Assembly (NCBI GenBank): GCA_012517825.1 | Contig: JAAYUG010000136.1 | Coordinates: forward strand, 1-52,625 | DNA from: Bacteroidales bacterium | GTDB taxonomy: Bacteria > Bacteroidota > Bacteroidia > Bacteroidales > JAAYUG01 | Reading direction: 5' to 3' | Length of the DNA: 52,625 nucleotides | Shown: positions 32,750-42,397 of the stretch, piece after piece | Layout of the letters: every line of letters begins with the position of its first letter | How positions within the stretch are numbered: position 1 is the stretch's first letter | Made by a program: the position numbers and the translations under genes | The notes under the pieces: model-generated | The model's input: the letters and a program-made list of their open reading frames with translations, nothing else | What the model was told of the DNA's origin: nothing | The model's database searches: none

Positions 32750-34201
32750 ATGTCACCTGCCGAAGTATTTGCAGTCCTTCTTTTTTATTTTGCCCTTCTT
32801 TTGCTGGTTGCATGGGTCACTTCCAGAAAGGCAAGCAATTTTGGTTTTTTTCTGGGAAACCGTAAGTCACCCTGGTATGTAGTAGCAATAGGAATGATCG
32901 GGAGTTCGATTTCGGGAGTTACCTTTGTTTCTGTTCCCGGCTGGGTTGCCTCCACACAGTTTTCGTACCTGCAGATGGTACTGGGGTATTTGCTGGGGTA
33001 TGCCATTATAGCTGGTTTTCTGTTGCCGCTTTATTACCGCCTCAATCTGACTTCCATCTACGGATATCTTGAGCAGCGTTTTGGAAAAAAAAGTTACAAA
33101 ACCGGAGCTGTATTTTTTCTGATTTCCCGCACGATTGGTTCAGCTTTTCGTCTTTATCTGATGGCCAGTGTCCTGCAGGTTACCATTTTCAGCAGGCTTC
33201 AGGTACCCTTCTGGATTACAGTGGTAATAACGCTGGCCCTGATTCTGCTGTATACTTTCAGGGGAGGAATCAAAACGATTATCTGGACAGATATGCTGCA
33301 GGCTTTGCTGTTTACAGGAGCAGTGGTTGTATGTATTATCGCCGTGGCCAGGGAAATGCATCTGGATTTTTCCGGTATTGTCACATCAATTGCAGATAGC
33401 AAATATTCCCGTATTTTCTTTTTCGATGAATGGACCGGGAAGCATTTTATTCAGCAGTTTCTCAGTGGTGCATTTATAGCAATTGCCATGACGGGGCTTG
33501 ATCAGGATATGATGCAGAAAAATCTGAGCTGCCGGAATCTGAAAGAGGCCCAGAAAAATATGTACTGGTACAGTTTTGCCCTGGTTCCGGTCAATCTTCT
33601 TTTTCTTTCGCTGGGTGCGCTTCTGTATATTTATGCCGACTGGAAGAATATTCCCCGTCCGGCCCTCTCGGATGATTTCTTTCCTATGATGGTCAGTCAG
33701 GGTTATCTTCCTCATTTTGCTTCTATTATGTTTATGCTGGGGATAATAGCAGCGGCTTATTCCAGTGCTGATTCCGCCCTGACTGCATTGACTACTTCAT
33801 TTACGGTTGACATTCTGAACGCCGGAGGAAAAACCGAACAGGAACTGAAACGCATACGGCAGAGAGTGCACATTTTTATTACCTTGGTATTGCTTGTCAT
33901 AATTCTGCTTTTCAGGGCAATAAACAACCAGAGTGTTATCAGTGCTATCTTTACAGTGGCGGGTTATACTTACGGCCCACTTCTGGGATTTTATGCTTTC
34001 GGATTGTTGACACGGTGGAAGATCCGCGACGCCTATGCGCCCTGGGTGGCTATCGCATCACCGGTGCTTTGCCTCCTGCTTGAACGCCTTCTTTCGGTTT
34101 GGCTTACATCTTACCGGCTCGGGTATGAACTTCTCATCCTGAACGGCCTGCTGACATTTGCTGGCCTGTACCTTTTGCGCATCAGAAACCAGAAGGAATG
34201 A
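32750..34201 (+). CDS. Sodium:solute symporter (SSS family)
   Basis: A 483-residue membrane protein with about 13 helices in the LeuT-like SSS fold. The first broken helix reads IGMIGSSISGVTFVSVPGW near 47-65, and the Na2-site helix AAAYSSADSALTALTTSFT near 335-353 holds the small-residue and Ser/Thr ligands. GTP-like SIYGYLEQRFG near 101 is also typical. It uses the Na+ gradient, which NQR can supply, to import a solute. Sugar, amino-acid and nucleoside/sialic-acid type substrates are all possible. It diverges from recR. Confidence 0.9.
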   Translation: MSPAEVFAVLLFYFALLLLVAWVTSRKASNFGFFLGNRKSPWYVVAIGMIGSSISGVTFVSVPGWVASTQFSYLQMVLGYLLGYAIIAGFLLPLYYRLNLTSIYGYLEQRFGKKSYKTGAVFFLISRTIGSAFRLYLMASVLQVTIFSRLQVPFWITVVITLALILLYTFRGGIKTIIWTDMLQALLFTGAVVVCIIAVAREMHLDFSGIVTSIADSKYSRIFFFDEWTGKHFIQQFLSGAFIAIAMTGLDQDMMQKNLSCRNLKEAQKNMYWYSFALVPVNLLFLSLGALLYIYADWKNIPRPALSDDFFPMMVSQGYLPHFASIMFMLGIIAAAYSSADSALTALTTSFTVDILNAGGKTEQELKRIRQRVHIFITLVLLVIILLFRAINNQSVISAIFTVAGYTYGPLLGFYAFGLLTRWKIRDAYAPWVAIASPVLCLLLERLLSVWLTSYRLGYELLILNGLLTFAGLYLLRIRNQKE

Positions 34202-34289
34202 ACCGAAGTACCATGAATTAACAAATTCAACCAGGCTATAGCAAAATTATTTTTAGAGGAATTGGGATAAAAATACAGAAACCATGATA

Positions 34290-34326
34290 CACCAATTGGT
34301 CGAGTCTGCATACCAACCAGTTGGTG
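34290..34326. repeat. Paired dyads in a convergent intergenic region
   Basis: Two palindromes, ACCAATTGGT (34291-34300) and ACCAACCAGTTGGT (34313-34326), also pair with each other as CACCAATTGG (34290-34299) and CCAGTTGGTG (34317-34326). As RNA this could be a long stem between the converging symporter and acyl-CoA ligase genes; as DNA it resembles a double operator. Confidence 0.45.
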
Positions 34327-34388
34327 CACTCATCTTTTCCCATCAGGCTTCTTATTCCGCATGAGGATGAAGTTTTTCGGCTGTTCGG

Positions 34389-36188
34389 TCAGGCATCCAG
34401 AATATCATCCTTGTCGACACTGAAGATTTCGTCGATCAGGTTGCTGTATTTTTCCAGCAGGACCCTGCGCTTGAGTTTAAGGGTAGGGGATAGTTCCCCG
34501 GTCTGAGGAGACCATTCATCAGCCACCAGCCTGAAACGCTTGATTCGTTCATGTTCGCCAAGCTGCTTGTTATAGCGGGCAATTTCTTTCTGATATCTGG
34601 CAACCACCTGGGGATTGCTGATCAGGTCATTGTTGTCGTGGAAATTAACGTGATGGAGAAATGCCCAGTTGTGGAGGAACGAAAAATTCGGAGCGATGAG
34701 GGCACTGGCAAATTTCTGGTTTTCACCTATTACCATGACCTGTTCAATGAACATCGATTCCTTGAGCATGTTTTCGATAGACTGGGGTGCAATATATTTA
34801 CCGCTGGAGAGCTTGAAGATTTCTTTTTTCCTGTCGGTAATTTTCAGGTATTTTCCCTCTACCAGAATACCGATATCGCCCGTATGGAGCCAGCCTTCCT
34901 CGTCAATGGCTTCCTTTGTTTTTTCCGGATCTTTGTAATAGCCCATCATTACGCAGGGGCCTTTTGTGAGGATTTCACCATCTTCAGCGATCCGTACCTC
35001 AACATTTTCAAAAACTGGTCCGACGGTTCCAACACGGACTTCGCCCGTACGCATATTGTTGGCGGCAATTACCGGAGAGCTTTCGGTAAGTCCGTATCCT
35101 TCGACGGTTGGTATTCCTGCCGCTCCGAATATCCGTGAAAGCCTTGGCTGAAGTGCTGCACCACCAACGACAATAAGCCCGAGATTTCCTCCCAGTGATG
35201 CCTGCCATTTGCTGAATACCAGTTTCCGTGCCAGGGCAAGCTGAAGCCTGTAAAAAGGACTACCTTTCAGCACATAGTCATATTTAAGTCCCAGATTGAC
35301 CGCCCAGAAGAAAATTTGTTTTTTGATGTAGGGAAGGGATTTGCCTGTGCCAATAATTTTATCATAAACCTTTTCGATAAGCCGTGGCACCGAGATCATG
35401 AGTTCCGGCTTCACCTCACGCAGGTTATCGCCAATGGTTCCGAGATTTTCTGCATAGTAAATCCCAATCCCTTCCATCTGAACATGATAATTTATGGTGC
35501 GTTCAAAAACATGGCAGATGGGAAGGAAACTGAGCATTTTGTGCTGATTGTTGTACCAGTGAATATTGCGGGCTCCTTTGGCATTGGTAACAACATTCCG
35601 GTGCGACAGCATCACTCCTTTGGGGTTGCCTGTTGTGCCGCTCGTATATATAATGGTAAGAAGGTCATCAGGGGTGATGGATTTTTTTATTTCCTGAACC
35701 CTGGGCAGGTATTCTGCTTCAGACGACTCTCCGAGCCGGAGAATCTCATCGAAGTTTCGTGCTCCGGGCACATCATTGAATGTAAAGATGGTGGTCCCGG
35801 GAAGAAGGTTTTCGGCAATGGGCCGGATTTTATCATGCAGTGATTTATCAGAAACCACTATGATCTTTGGTTCGCAATGTTGCAGAATGTACTGGTATTC
35901 TTCCCTGCTGATGGTTGGATAAACCGGAACGTGCACCGCTCCGATCTGGCTCATTCCCATGTCAAGGAAATTCCATTCAGGGCGGTTATTGGAAACGCTC
36001 AGGATTCTGTCACCTTTCGAAATACCAAGTTGCAAAAGCCCACAGCTTACATAATTGGCATTTTTTACATATTCTTTGCTGCTAAAGGTTATCCACGATC
36101 CGTTTTTCTTTGCCGCCAGGGCATCCTGTTTTTCGGGAAACCTGACAAGGTAATTGTCAAGAATGTCAAAGGTGCGGGTAATTTCCAT
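34389..36188 (-). CDS. Long-chain-fatty-acid--CoA ligase (AMP-forming)
   Basis: 599 residues from the ATG at 36188 (MEITRTFDILDNYLVRFPEK); ten upstream codons from 36218 are hydrophobic and unlike the family. ANL-superfamily motifs are in order: the P-loop IIYTSGTTGNPKGVMLSHRN near 177-196, GYGLTESSPVI near 370, GWLHTGDIG near 440 and DRKKEIFKLSSGKYIAPQ near 460. The protein resembles the bacterial FadD15/FAA1-like group that activates fatty acids for lipid synthesis or breakdown. It lies 47 bp downstream of alaS on the same strand, so they may be co-transcribed. Confidence 0.92.
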   Translation of the reverse strand: MEITRTFDILDNYLVRFPEKQDALAAKKNGSWITFSSKEYVKNANYVSCGLLQLGISKGDRILSVSNNRPEWNFLDMGMSQIGAVHVPVYPTISREEYQYILQHCEPKIIVVSDKSLHDKIRPIAENLLPGTTIFTFNDVPGARNFDEILRLGESSEAEYLPRVQEIKKSITPDDLLTIIYTSGTTGNPKGVMLSHRNVVTNAKGARNIHWYNNQHKMLSFLPICHVFERTINYHVQMEGIGIYYAENLGTIGDNLREVKPELMISVPRLIEKVYDKIIGTGKSLPYIKKQIFFWAVNLGLKYDYVLKGSPFYRLQLALARKLVFSKWQASLGGNLGLIVVGGAALQPRLSRIFGAAGIPTVEGYGLTESSPVIAANNMRTGEVRVGTVGPVFENVEVRIAEDGEILTKGPCVMMGYYKDPEKTKEAIDEEGWLHTGDIGILVEGKYLKITDRKKEIFKLSSGKYIAPQSIENMLKESMFIEQVMVIGENQKFASALIAPNFSFLHNWAFLHHVNFHDNNDLISNPQVVARYQKEIARYNKQLGEHERIKRFRLVADEWSPQTGELSPTLKLKRRVLLEKYSNLIDEIFSVDKDDILDA

Positions 36189-36235
36189 GGAAACAGATTT
36201 TGGGATAAAAATAAACAATTACTGAAATCCGGATG

Positions 36236-38866
36236 CTAATTTGCAAGTTTTGTTTCCACAATGGCTTTCATGCGCTGAAAGGCATTGGGTAATCCGCCGG
36301 GGTTGCTGCCTCCTGCGGTGGCGAAAAATGGCTGACCGCCTCCGCCTCCGTTTATTTCTGAAGCCAGTTCTTTAATCAGAACGGCAGCATTCAGGTTCAG
36401 TTTTTTTACCAGGTCGTTTGAAATCATGAGGGCCAGATGTGCCTTGCCGTCCAGTTCGGTTCCCAGAAGCATGATGGTTTTCTCCGAGGCATGGGCCAGG
36501 GGAAAAGCAATATCTTTCAGCAGAGCCGGAGTATCGGCCTGAATTTTTTCAGCTACCATGCTGATTTCGCCAATCCTTGCGGCTGAGGCCAGCAATTCTT
36601 TCTGAAGCCTGGCGGCCCGCTCAGCCTGGAAGCTTTCGGCTATTTTACGCAACCGGGAATTTTCATCCAGGATCTGTTCAAGGATGGTAACCGGATTTTT
36701 GGGGTTGTTCAGTTTTGAAAGCAGGGTGTCGAGCAGGTCCATTCGTTCATAGATAAAATCCTCGGCAGCTTTTCCGGTTACGGCTTCAATGCGTCGGATA
36801 CCGGCAGCGATGGATGTTTCGGTGGTTATCTTGAACAGTCCGATGGAAGCAGTTGAGTCAACATGAGTTCCTCCGCATAATTCAACCGATTCGCCGAAGC
36901 GGATTACACGTACTGATGATCCGTACTTTTCTCCGAACAGCGCCATAGCTCCCATTTCCCGGGCCTTGTCCATGGTAGTGGAACGGATTTCATTCCGGGC
37001 AACGTTCCGGCGGATCATTTCGTTGACCATTTGTTCCGTTTTCCGGATCTCTTCGGGGGTCATCTTTTTGAAATGGCTGAAGTCGAAACGCAGTCTTTCC
37101 GGTTCGACAAGCGAGCCTTTTTGTTCTACATGCTTTCCAAGCACCTGCCGGAGGGCATAATGAAGAAGATGGGTGGCAGAGTGATTGCAGGCTGTCATTT
37201 TTCTTTTTTCTTCGTCCACTCTGGCATGAAAGACTGATTCGGGATGCGCCGGCAGACGGTCGGCCTGATGAATAATCAGATTGTTCTCGTGGAAGGTGTT
37301 CAGAATTCTGATTTGCTCCGAGCCGGAGATGAGGGTTCCGCTGTCGCCCACCTGTCCGCCGCTTTCTGCATAAAAGGGGGTTTTGTTCAGCACCAGGTGC
37401 ACCTGTTCTTTATTCTTAGCCTTCACCACCCTGTACCTTGTTATCAGTACCTCCTCTTCCAGACTGTCATATCCGGTAAATACCCCTTCTTCGGTATTGC
37501 CATGCACAATATTCCAGTCGCCTGTTTCCACAACAGTGGCATTTCGTGACCGTTTTTTCTGTTCTTCCATGGCCAGTTCAAAGCCGGTGCGATCAACGGT
37601 AAATCCCTGTTCCCGGGCAATCAGTTCGGTAAGGTCGAGAGGAAATCCGTAGGTGTCGTAAAGTTCAAAGGCACTGTTGCCAGGGATTACCTTGCTTTCC
37701 TTTTGGAAATCCATTATTTGCTGCAGCAGGCGTATCCCGGTTGAAAGGGTGCGGAGAAAGGAATTTTCTTCTTCTTCCACGACTTTCATTACCAGTGCCT
37801 GTTGTTTTTTGATTTCGGGAAAGGTGTCGCCCATAACCGCCACCAGGGAGGGCACCAGTTTGTAAATGAAAGGTTCTTCCTGTTTCAGGAAAGTGTATCC
37901 ATAACGCACGGCACGGCGCAGAATGCGTCGCAAAACATATCCCGCTTTGGTGTTGGAAGGAAGCTGGCCATCGGCAATACAAAATGAAATAGCCCTCAGG
38001 TGGTCGGCAATCACCCGCATAGCTACATCGGTCTTTTCCTCTTTTCCATAAAGAAAACCGGTAAGGCGTTCGGTTTCCGAAATGATCGGCCTGAACAGGT
38101 CGGTATCGTAGTTGGAATCTTTTTTCTGAACAACACGGCACAATCGTTCAAATCCCATTCCGGTATCCACATGCTTCATGGGCAACGGCTCAAGAGAGCC
38201 ATTGGCTTTTCTGTTGAACTGAATAAAAACCAGGTTCCAGATTTCAATAACCCTGGGATCTCCGGTATTCACCAGAAGATGGCCGGGGGTTTCCTTTCGT
38301 TCCTTTTCGTTTCGCAGATCAATATGAATTTCGGAACATGGCCCGCAAGGCCCTGTATCTCCCATTTCCCAGAAATTGTCCTTACGGTTCCCCCTGATAA
38401 TTTTTCCGGCAGGAAGATGTTTGAGCCAGCAGGTGTATGCCTCTTCATCGAAAGGGATTCCTTCATCGTCGCTTCCTTCAAAAACAGTCGCATACAGGTT
38501 TTCCGGGTCAAGCTTCAGGGTTTCGGTAAGAAATTCCCAGGCCCAGTCGATGGCCTCCGCCTTGAAATAGTCCCCAAACGACCAGTTCCCAAGCATCTCA
38601 AACATTGTGTGGTGGTAGGTGTCATATCCTACTTCTTCCAGGTCGTTATGTTTGCCCGATACGCGCAAACACTTCTGCGTATTTGCAACGCGGGGATGCG
38701 GTGCAGGCTGGTTACCAAGGAATATGTCCTTGAACTGATTCATGCCGGCATTGGTAAACATCAGGGTAGGATCATTCTTGAGTACTATGGGAGCAGAGGA
38801 AACAATTGTATGTCCCTTATCCTCAAAAAATTTCAAAAACTTCTGCCGAATCTCCGAAGCGTTCAT
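36236..38866 (-). CDS. alaS: Alanine--tRNA ligase
   Basis: An 876-residue class II synthetase (ATG at 38866; a second ATG one codon upstream is equivalent). The catalytic domain (1 to about 440) starts IRQKFLKFFEDKGH with VSSAPIVLKNDPTLMFTNAGMN. The editing domain has HSATHLLH near 562 and the metal Cys/His motif CGGTHVDSTASIG. The DHHA1/C-Ala region ends with the glycine-rich GGGGGQPFFATAGG. All domains are present. It diverges from the M23 peptidase gene across a promoter-rich gap. Confidence 0.97.
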   Translation of the reverse strand: MNASEIRQKFLKFFEDKGHTIVSSAPIVLKNDPTLMFTNAGMNQFKDIFLGNQPAPHPRVANTQKCLRVSGKHNDLEEVGYDTYHHTMFEMLGNWSFGDYFKAEAIDWAWEFLTETLKLDPENLYATVFEGSDDEGIPFDEEAYTCWLKHLPAGKIIRGNRKDNFWEMGDTGPCGPCSEIHIDLRNEKERKETPGHLLVNTGDPRVIEIWNLVFIQFNRKANGSLEPLPMKHVDTGMGFERLCRVVQKKDSNYDTDLFRPIISETERLTGFLYGKEEKTDVAMRVIADHLRAISFCIADGQLPSNTKAGYVLRRILRRAVRYGYTFLKQEEPFIYKLVPSLVAVMGDTFPEIKKQQALVMKVVEEEENSFLRTLSTGIRLLQQIMDFQKESKVIPGNSAFELYDTYGFPLDLTELIAREQGFTVDRTGFELAMEEQKKRSRNATVVETGDWNIVHGNTEEGVFTGYDSLEEEVLITRYRVVKAKNKEQVHLVLNKTPFYAESGGQVGDSGTLISGSEQIRILNTFHENNLIIHQADRLPAHPESVFHARVDEEKRKMTACNHSATHLLHYALRQVLGKHVEQKGSLVEPERLRFDFSHFKKMTPEEIRKTEQMVNEMIRRNVARNEIRSTTMDKAREMGAMALFGEKYGSSVRVIRFGESVELCGGTHVDSTASIGLFKITTETSIAAGIRRIEAVTGKAAEDFIYERMDLLDTLLSKLNNPKNPVTILEQILDENSRLRKIAESFQAERAARLQKELLASAARIGEISMVAEKIQADTPALLKDIAFPLAHASEKTIMLLGTELDGKAHLALMISNDLVKKLNLNAAVLIKELASEINGGGGGQPFFATAGGSNPGGLPNAFQRMKAIVETKLAN

Positions 38867-38923
38867 CACCTTTCAACTAATTGATAATTAAATTATTTTA
38901 AAAAAATCTCATTTTAACAGAGC

Positions 38924-38953
38924 TTGTAAAATTAAATTTTTTCTATAGATTTG
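38924..38953 (+). promoter_or_regulatory. Promoter of the M23 peptidase gene (distal)
   Basis: TTG (38924-38926), 19 bp, TAGATTTG (38946-38953): a full Bacteroidota -33/-7 match, about 60 bp before the ATG at 39015. Confidence 0.7.
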
Positions 38954-38975
38954 CGTTCAATATCAATAATATATA

Positions 38976-38983
38976 TAATTTTG
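38976..38983 (+). promoter_or_regulatory. Second -7 box for the M23 peptidase gene (proximal)
   Basis: TAATTTTG is a second perfect TAnnTTTG, 31 bp before the ATG. The TTG at 38951-38953, inside the first -7 box, is 22 bp away. Tandem promoters are possible. Confidence 0.45.
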
Positions 38984-39014
38984 GTTTATAATACACTTTC
39001 CCAATCGATTAGAT

Positions 39015-39986
39015 ATGGCACGAATCAAATACCGTTTTAATCCCGAATCGCTCAGCTACGACCGTATATCTTTTACAATCAAAACACGCATTATCCAGTT
39101 TTTTACCTATTTTATGGCAAGTGTTGCCATAGCAATCATTTATTATGTTCTGTTCTCAAGTTTCTTCAATTCTCCGAAGGAAAGGAAGCTTCTGCGTGAA
39201 AATGAACAGCTGAAAGTCAGGCTCGAGCTGTTCAACAAGAAACTGGATAATTTAAATGCAGTGCTGGAAGATTTACAGCAACGGGATGACAATATTTACC
39301 GGACGATTTTTGAAGCAAAGCCCATACCTAGGTCGGTCAGGGAAGCAGGAATCGGAGGTACTGACCGGTATGCTGACATGGAGGGGTATAGTTTTTCCGA
39401 TCTGTTGATTGCTACGGCCAAGAAACTTGATAAGATCACCAAAAAGGTTTATATCCAGTCGAAGTCGTACGATGAAATTATCAAACTTGCTATGCGCAAG
39501 GAAGAAATGTTAAAGGCTTTGCCTGCCATCCAGCCCATATCCAACAAAGATCTTACACGAACCGCTTCAGGTTGGGGGTGGCGCATTCATCCGGTTTACA
39601 AAATAAAAAAGTTCCACTATGGTATGGATTTTACGGCACCGGTGGGTACGGAAATTTATGCAACCGGTGATGGGGTAGTGAAAGAACTCGAAGCATCGTA
39701 TCGCGGATATGGCTGGAAAATTGTCATTGACCATGGATTTGGATATGAGACCTGGTATGCGCACTGCAGCGGATTTAATGTGAAGGTAGGTCAGCATGTA
39801 AAACGGGGCGATGTAATCGGATATGTCGGAAATACCGGACTTTCAACAGCTCCCCATTTGCACTATGAAGTGCACATTAACGGGGAGCCGGTAAATCCGA
39901 TCAATTACTATTTCAATGATCTCAGTGCCGAAGAATATGACAAGCTGATTGAGATTTCCACCAATTCCAATCGGACATTCGACTGA
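39015..39986 (+). CDS. M23 family metallopeptidase (membrane-anchored, coiled coil)
   Basis: 323 residues. A membrane helix at about 30-50 follows a short cytoplasmic N-terminus; a coiled coil (57-95, ERKLLRENEQLKVRLELFNK) leads to a LytM/M23 domain (185-300). Zinc and catalytic residues are visible: His201 and Asp205 in HYGMD, His250 in WYAHC, and His281 and His283 in HLHYEV. All are intact, so it should be an active peptidoglycan endopeptidase, unlike the degenerate EnvC/NlpD activators. The MerR gene follows after 135 bp. Confidence 0.92.
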   Translation: MARIKYRFNPESLSYDRISFTIKTRIIQFFTYFMASVAIAIIYYVLFSSFFNSPKERKLLRENEQLKVRLELFNKKLDNLNAVLEDLQQRDDNIYRTIFEAKPIPRSVREAGIGGTDRYADMEGYSFSDLLIATAKKLDKITKKVYIQSKSYDEIIKLAMRKEEMLKALPAIQPISNKDLTRTASGWGWRIHPVYKIKKFHYGMDFTAPVGTEIYATGDGVVKELEASYRGYGWKIVIDHGFGYETWYAHCSGFNVKVGQHVKRGDVIGYVGNTGLSTAPHLHYEVHINGEPVNPINYYFNDLSAEEYDKLIEISTNSNRTFD

Positions 39987-40121
39987 GATTTTCTGCCGGA
40001 CACCTTGTTTCTCTGGTAAAAGGAAGGGATATGTTTTTCAGGCAGAAGAAGAGAAAAACTGCAGGGAAACGAGGTTTTTTTCTAACTTAGGTGGCTGAAT
40101 TGCTCTAATACTGATTTACCA

Positions 40122-40457
40122 ATGCCCTATAAGGAAGCCAGGATCGAAAAGGTTTATTATTCCATCGGTGAGGTGGCCGAAATGTTTCATGTCAAACCTT
40201 CCTTAATCCGATACTGGGAAAAAGAATTTGACATTCTTAAGCCGCACAAGAATAAAAAGGGTACCCGTTTTTTTACCCGGGAAGATATCCGGAACTTTCA
40301 TCTGATTTATCATCTGGTAAAAGAACGGGGAATGACTATCAAGGGGGCCAAGCAGAAGCTTAAGGAGAACCGTGAGGAGACGGAAAGCACCTTCGAGGTT
40401 GTGCGGATTTTGCAGAAAGTGAAGGATATGCTGCTTGAAATTAAAGATTCCATTTGA
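40122..40457 (+). CDS. MerR family transcriptional regulator
   Basis: A 111-residue protein with a MerR winged-helix domain (11-80): YYSIGEVAEMFHVKPSLIRYWEKEF, the wing KNKKGTRFFTREDI, then a short dimerisation helix (EVVRILQKVKDMLLEIKDS). There is no effector domain and no Cys metal site, so it is a minimal MerR protein. The target is unknown; the flanking M23 peptidase and NIF3 genes are the nearest candidates. TAACTTAG at 40083-40090 is a one-mismatch -7 box. Confidence 0.9.
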   Translation: MPYKEARIEKVYYSIGEVAEMFHVKPSLIRYWEKEFDILKPHKNKKGTRFFTREDIRNFHLIYHLVKERGMTIKGAKQKLKENREETESTFEVVRILQKVKDMLLEIKDSI

Positions 40458-40499
40458 CTTTCAAGGGAAGGTTCTTTTGCATAGTTCAAGGTAACAAAC

Positions 40500-41594
40500 A
40501 TGAAAGTTAAAGAAGTACTTGCCTGTCTGGAAGAGAAATTTCCCCTGGCTTATCAGGAAAGTTATGATAATGCCGGTTTAATAACAGGTGACAGGGAGGC
40601 AGATGCAACCGGAGTACTGATATGCCTCGATGTATCAGAAGCCGTTGTTGATGAAGCTCTTGCTCTCGGAGCCAATGTCATTGTTTCGCATCATCCGCTG
40701 ATTTTTCAAGGAATAAAAAAGCTGAACCAGGGTGCTTATCCTGACAGGATACTGATTCAGGCTGTCAGGAATCATCTGAATCTGTATGCATGCCATACCA
40801 ATGCCGATAATATCAAGTACGGGGTCAATGAACGACTGGCTGAAAAACTGGGATTAGACGGGACAGAAATCCTGAGTCCTTTATCCGGCCGGTTATACAA
40901 GCTCGTAACCTTTGTTCCTCATCAGTATGCTGGGCGTGTAAGGCAGGCTATGTTTGAAGCCGGGGCGGGGCATATTGGTGCTTACGATCATTGCAGTTAC
41001 AATGTCGAAGGGTATGGAACATTCAGAGGGTCCGACACAGCAAATCCTTTTGTGGGAGAGAAGGGCATTGACCATACGGAACCCGAAACGCGTGTAGAGG
41101 TGATTTTCCCTGATTACCTGCAGGACAAAATCCTCCGTCATCTGCTGGAGGCACATCCCTATGAAGAAGTGGCATATGACATAATTCCACTGGCCAATCC
41201 CTCACCCGTAGCCGGTGCCGGCCTGACGGGGCATCTTCCGGAACCCATGGATACTGATGCATTTCTGACCATGGTAAAAAAGGCACTTTCCGTTCAATCG
41301 GTGCGCTATTCTGCTCCCGCAAAAAATCAGGTTTATAAAATAGCGGTCTGCGGCGGAAGTGGTTCCTTTCTGATTCCGGCCTGTCTGTCAGCAGGAGTCG
41401 ATGCCTTTGTTACGGCCGATATTAAATACCATCAGTTTATTGAGGCCGCAGGTAAACTCCTGCTGGTCGATGCCGGACATTACGAAACCGAAGTCGGTGC
41501 GAAAGAAATTTTTTATGAACTTCTTATAAAAAAATTACCTAACTTTGCAGTTCATTTTTCGAAAAGGGATTTCAATCCGGTAAATTATCTGTAA
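40500..41594 (+). CDS. NIF3/YbgI-like dinuclear metal centre protein
   Basis: 364 residues, the long form of the NIF3 family. The N-terminal half has DNAGLITGD near 22-30, VSHHPLIFQG near 62 with the metal histidines, and YACHTNADNI near 96-105. A middle CutA/PII-like insert (about 125-235) includes PYEEVAYDI. The C-terminal half has VAVCGGSGSF and DAFVTADIKYHQF, with DAGHYETE supplying further ligands. The family forms hexameric toroids with a two-metal site; some are annotated as GTP cyclohydrolase I type 2, but the biological role is uncertain. The zinc-ribbon gene starts 4 bp after its stop. Confidence 0.92.
   Translation: MKVKEVLACLEEKFPLAYQESYDNAGLITGDREADATGVLICLDVSEAVVDEALALGANVIVSHHPLIFQGIKKLNQGAYPDRILIQAVRNHLNLYACHTNADNIKYGVNERLAEKLGLDGTEILSPLSGRLYKLVTFVPHQYAGRVRQAMFEAGAGHIGAYDHCSYNVEGYGTFRGSDTANPFVGEKGIDHTEPETRVEVIFPDYLQDKILRHLLEAHPYEEVAYDIIPLANPSPVAGAGLTGHLPEPMDTDAFLTMVKKALSVQSVRYSAPAKNQVYKIAVCGGSGSFLIPACLSAGVDAFVTADIKYHQFIEAAGKLLLVDAGHYETEVGAKEIFYELLIKKLPNFAVHFSKRDFNPVNYL
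41540..41547 (+). promoter_or_regulatory. Possible internal -7 box for the zinc-ribbon gene
   Basis: TAACTTTG, a perfect TAnnTTTG, lies within the last codons of the NIF3 gene, 51 bp before the next ATG. There is no -33 TTG at the expected distance. Confidence 0.3.
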
Positions 41595-41597
41595 CCT

Positions 41598-42380
41598 ATG
41601 GCAACAGAGAAGACAAAGACGACTGAAGTAGCTGACATCTCCATTGAAGAGAAATTGCGTGCACTTTTTGAACTTCAGAAAGTTGATTCTGAAATAGATA
41701 AAATACGGATCCTGCGGGGAGAACTTCCTCTTGAAGTTCAGGACCTCGAGGATGAAATTGCAGGTCTTGAAACGAGGGTAAAAAATCTGGAAGGGGAAGT
41801 CAAAAGTCTTGAAACAGCCATCAGTAATAAAAAGACCGAGATTGCCCAGGCAAAGGACCTGATCAAGAAGTATCAGGAACAGCAGAACAACGTCAGGAAC
41901 AACCGGGAATATGATTCTCTTTCCAAGGAAATAGAATACCAGACACTGGAAATTGAACTCTGCGAAAAGAGGATAAAGGAATTTACAGCTCAGATAGCCC
42001 TGAAAAAGGACGCGATTGATCAGGCCACTGCTCTTCTGAATGAACGGAAGAGCGATCTCGATCAGAAGAAAAAAGAACTGGAAGAGATTGTAGCCGAAAC
42101 GCAGAAGGAAGAAGAACAGCTTTTGCAGAGGTCAAGGGAGATTGAGGCGATTATTGAGCCGCGTCTTCTGACAGCTTATAAAAAAATCCGGGGTAATGCC
42201 CGTAACGGTCTGGCCGTAGTTACCGTAGAACGGGATGCCTGCGGCGGGTGTTTCAATAAAATTCCACCCCAGAGGCAGCTGGACATCAGGTCGCGCAAAA
42301 AGATTATTGTTTGCGAATACTGCGGACGCATTCTGGTGGACGACGAAATTGCCCAGAAAACATCATCTGACAAAGCCTGA
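41598..42380 (+). CDS. Coiled-coil protein with C4-type zinc ribbon
   Basis: 260 residues. Residues 15-190 form a long coiled-coil hairpin (FELQKVDSEIDKIRILRGEL onward), and residues 205-250 form a zinc ribbon with CGGCFNKIPPQ and CEYCGRIL. This is the CT398/zf-RING_7 family, with the conserved NNREYDSLSKEIEYQ loop near 100-115. In Chlamydia CT398 was reported to contact sigma-54 and type III export parts; the role in Bacteroidota is unknown. It sits 4 bp after the NIF3 gene, an arrangement that suggests a shared function, and converges with murF. Confidence 0.9.
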   Translation: MATEKTKTTEVADISIEEKLRALFELQKVDSEIDKIRILRGELPLEVQDLEDEIAGLETRVKNLEGEVKSLETAISNKKTEIAQAKDLIKKYQEQQNNVRNNREYDSLSKEIEYQTLEIELCEKRIKEFTAQIALKKDAIDQATALLNERKSDLDQKKKELEEIVAETQKEEEQLLQRSREIEAIIEPRLLTAYKKIRGNARNGLAVVTVERDACGGCFNKIPPQRQLDIRSRKKIIVCEYCGRILVDDEIAQKTSSDKA

Positions 42381-42397
42381 GATTCCTCCTGAATTTT

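Noticed and set aside
38000-38884. A 294-codon open frame on the plus strand
   Set aside because: It is antisense to the N-terminal catalytic region of alaS, which is unambiguous.
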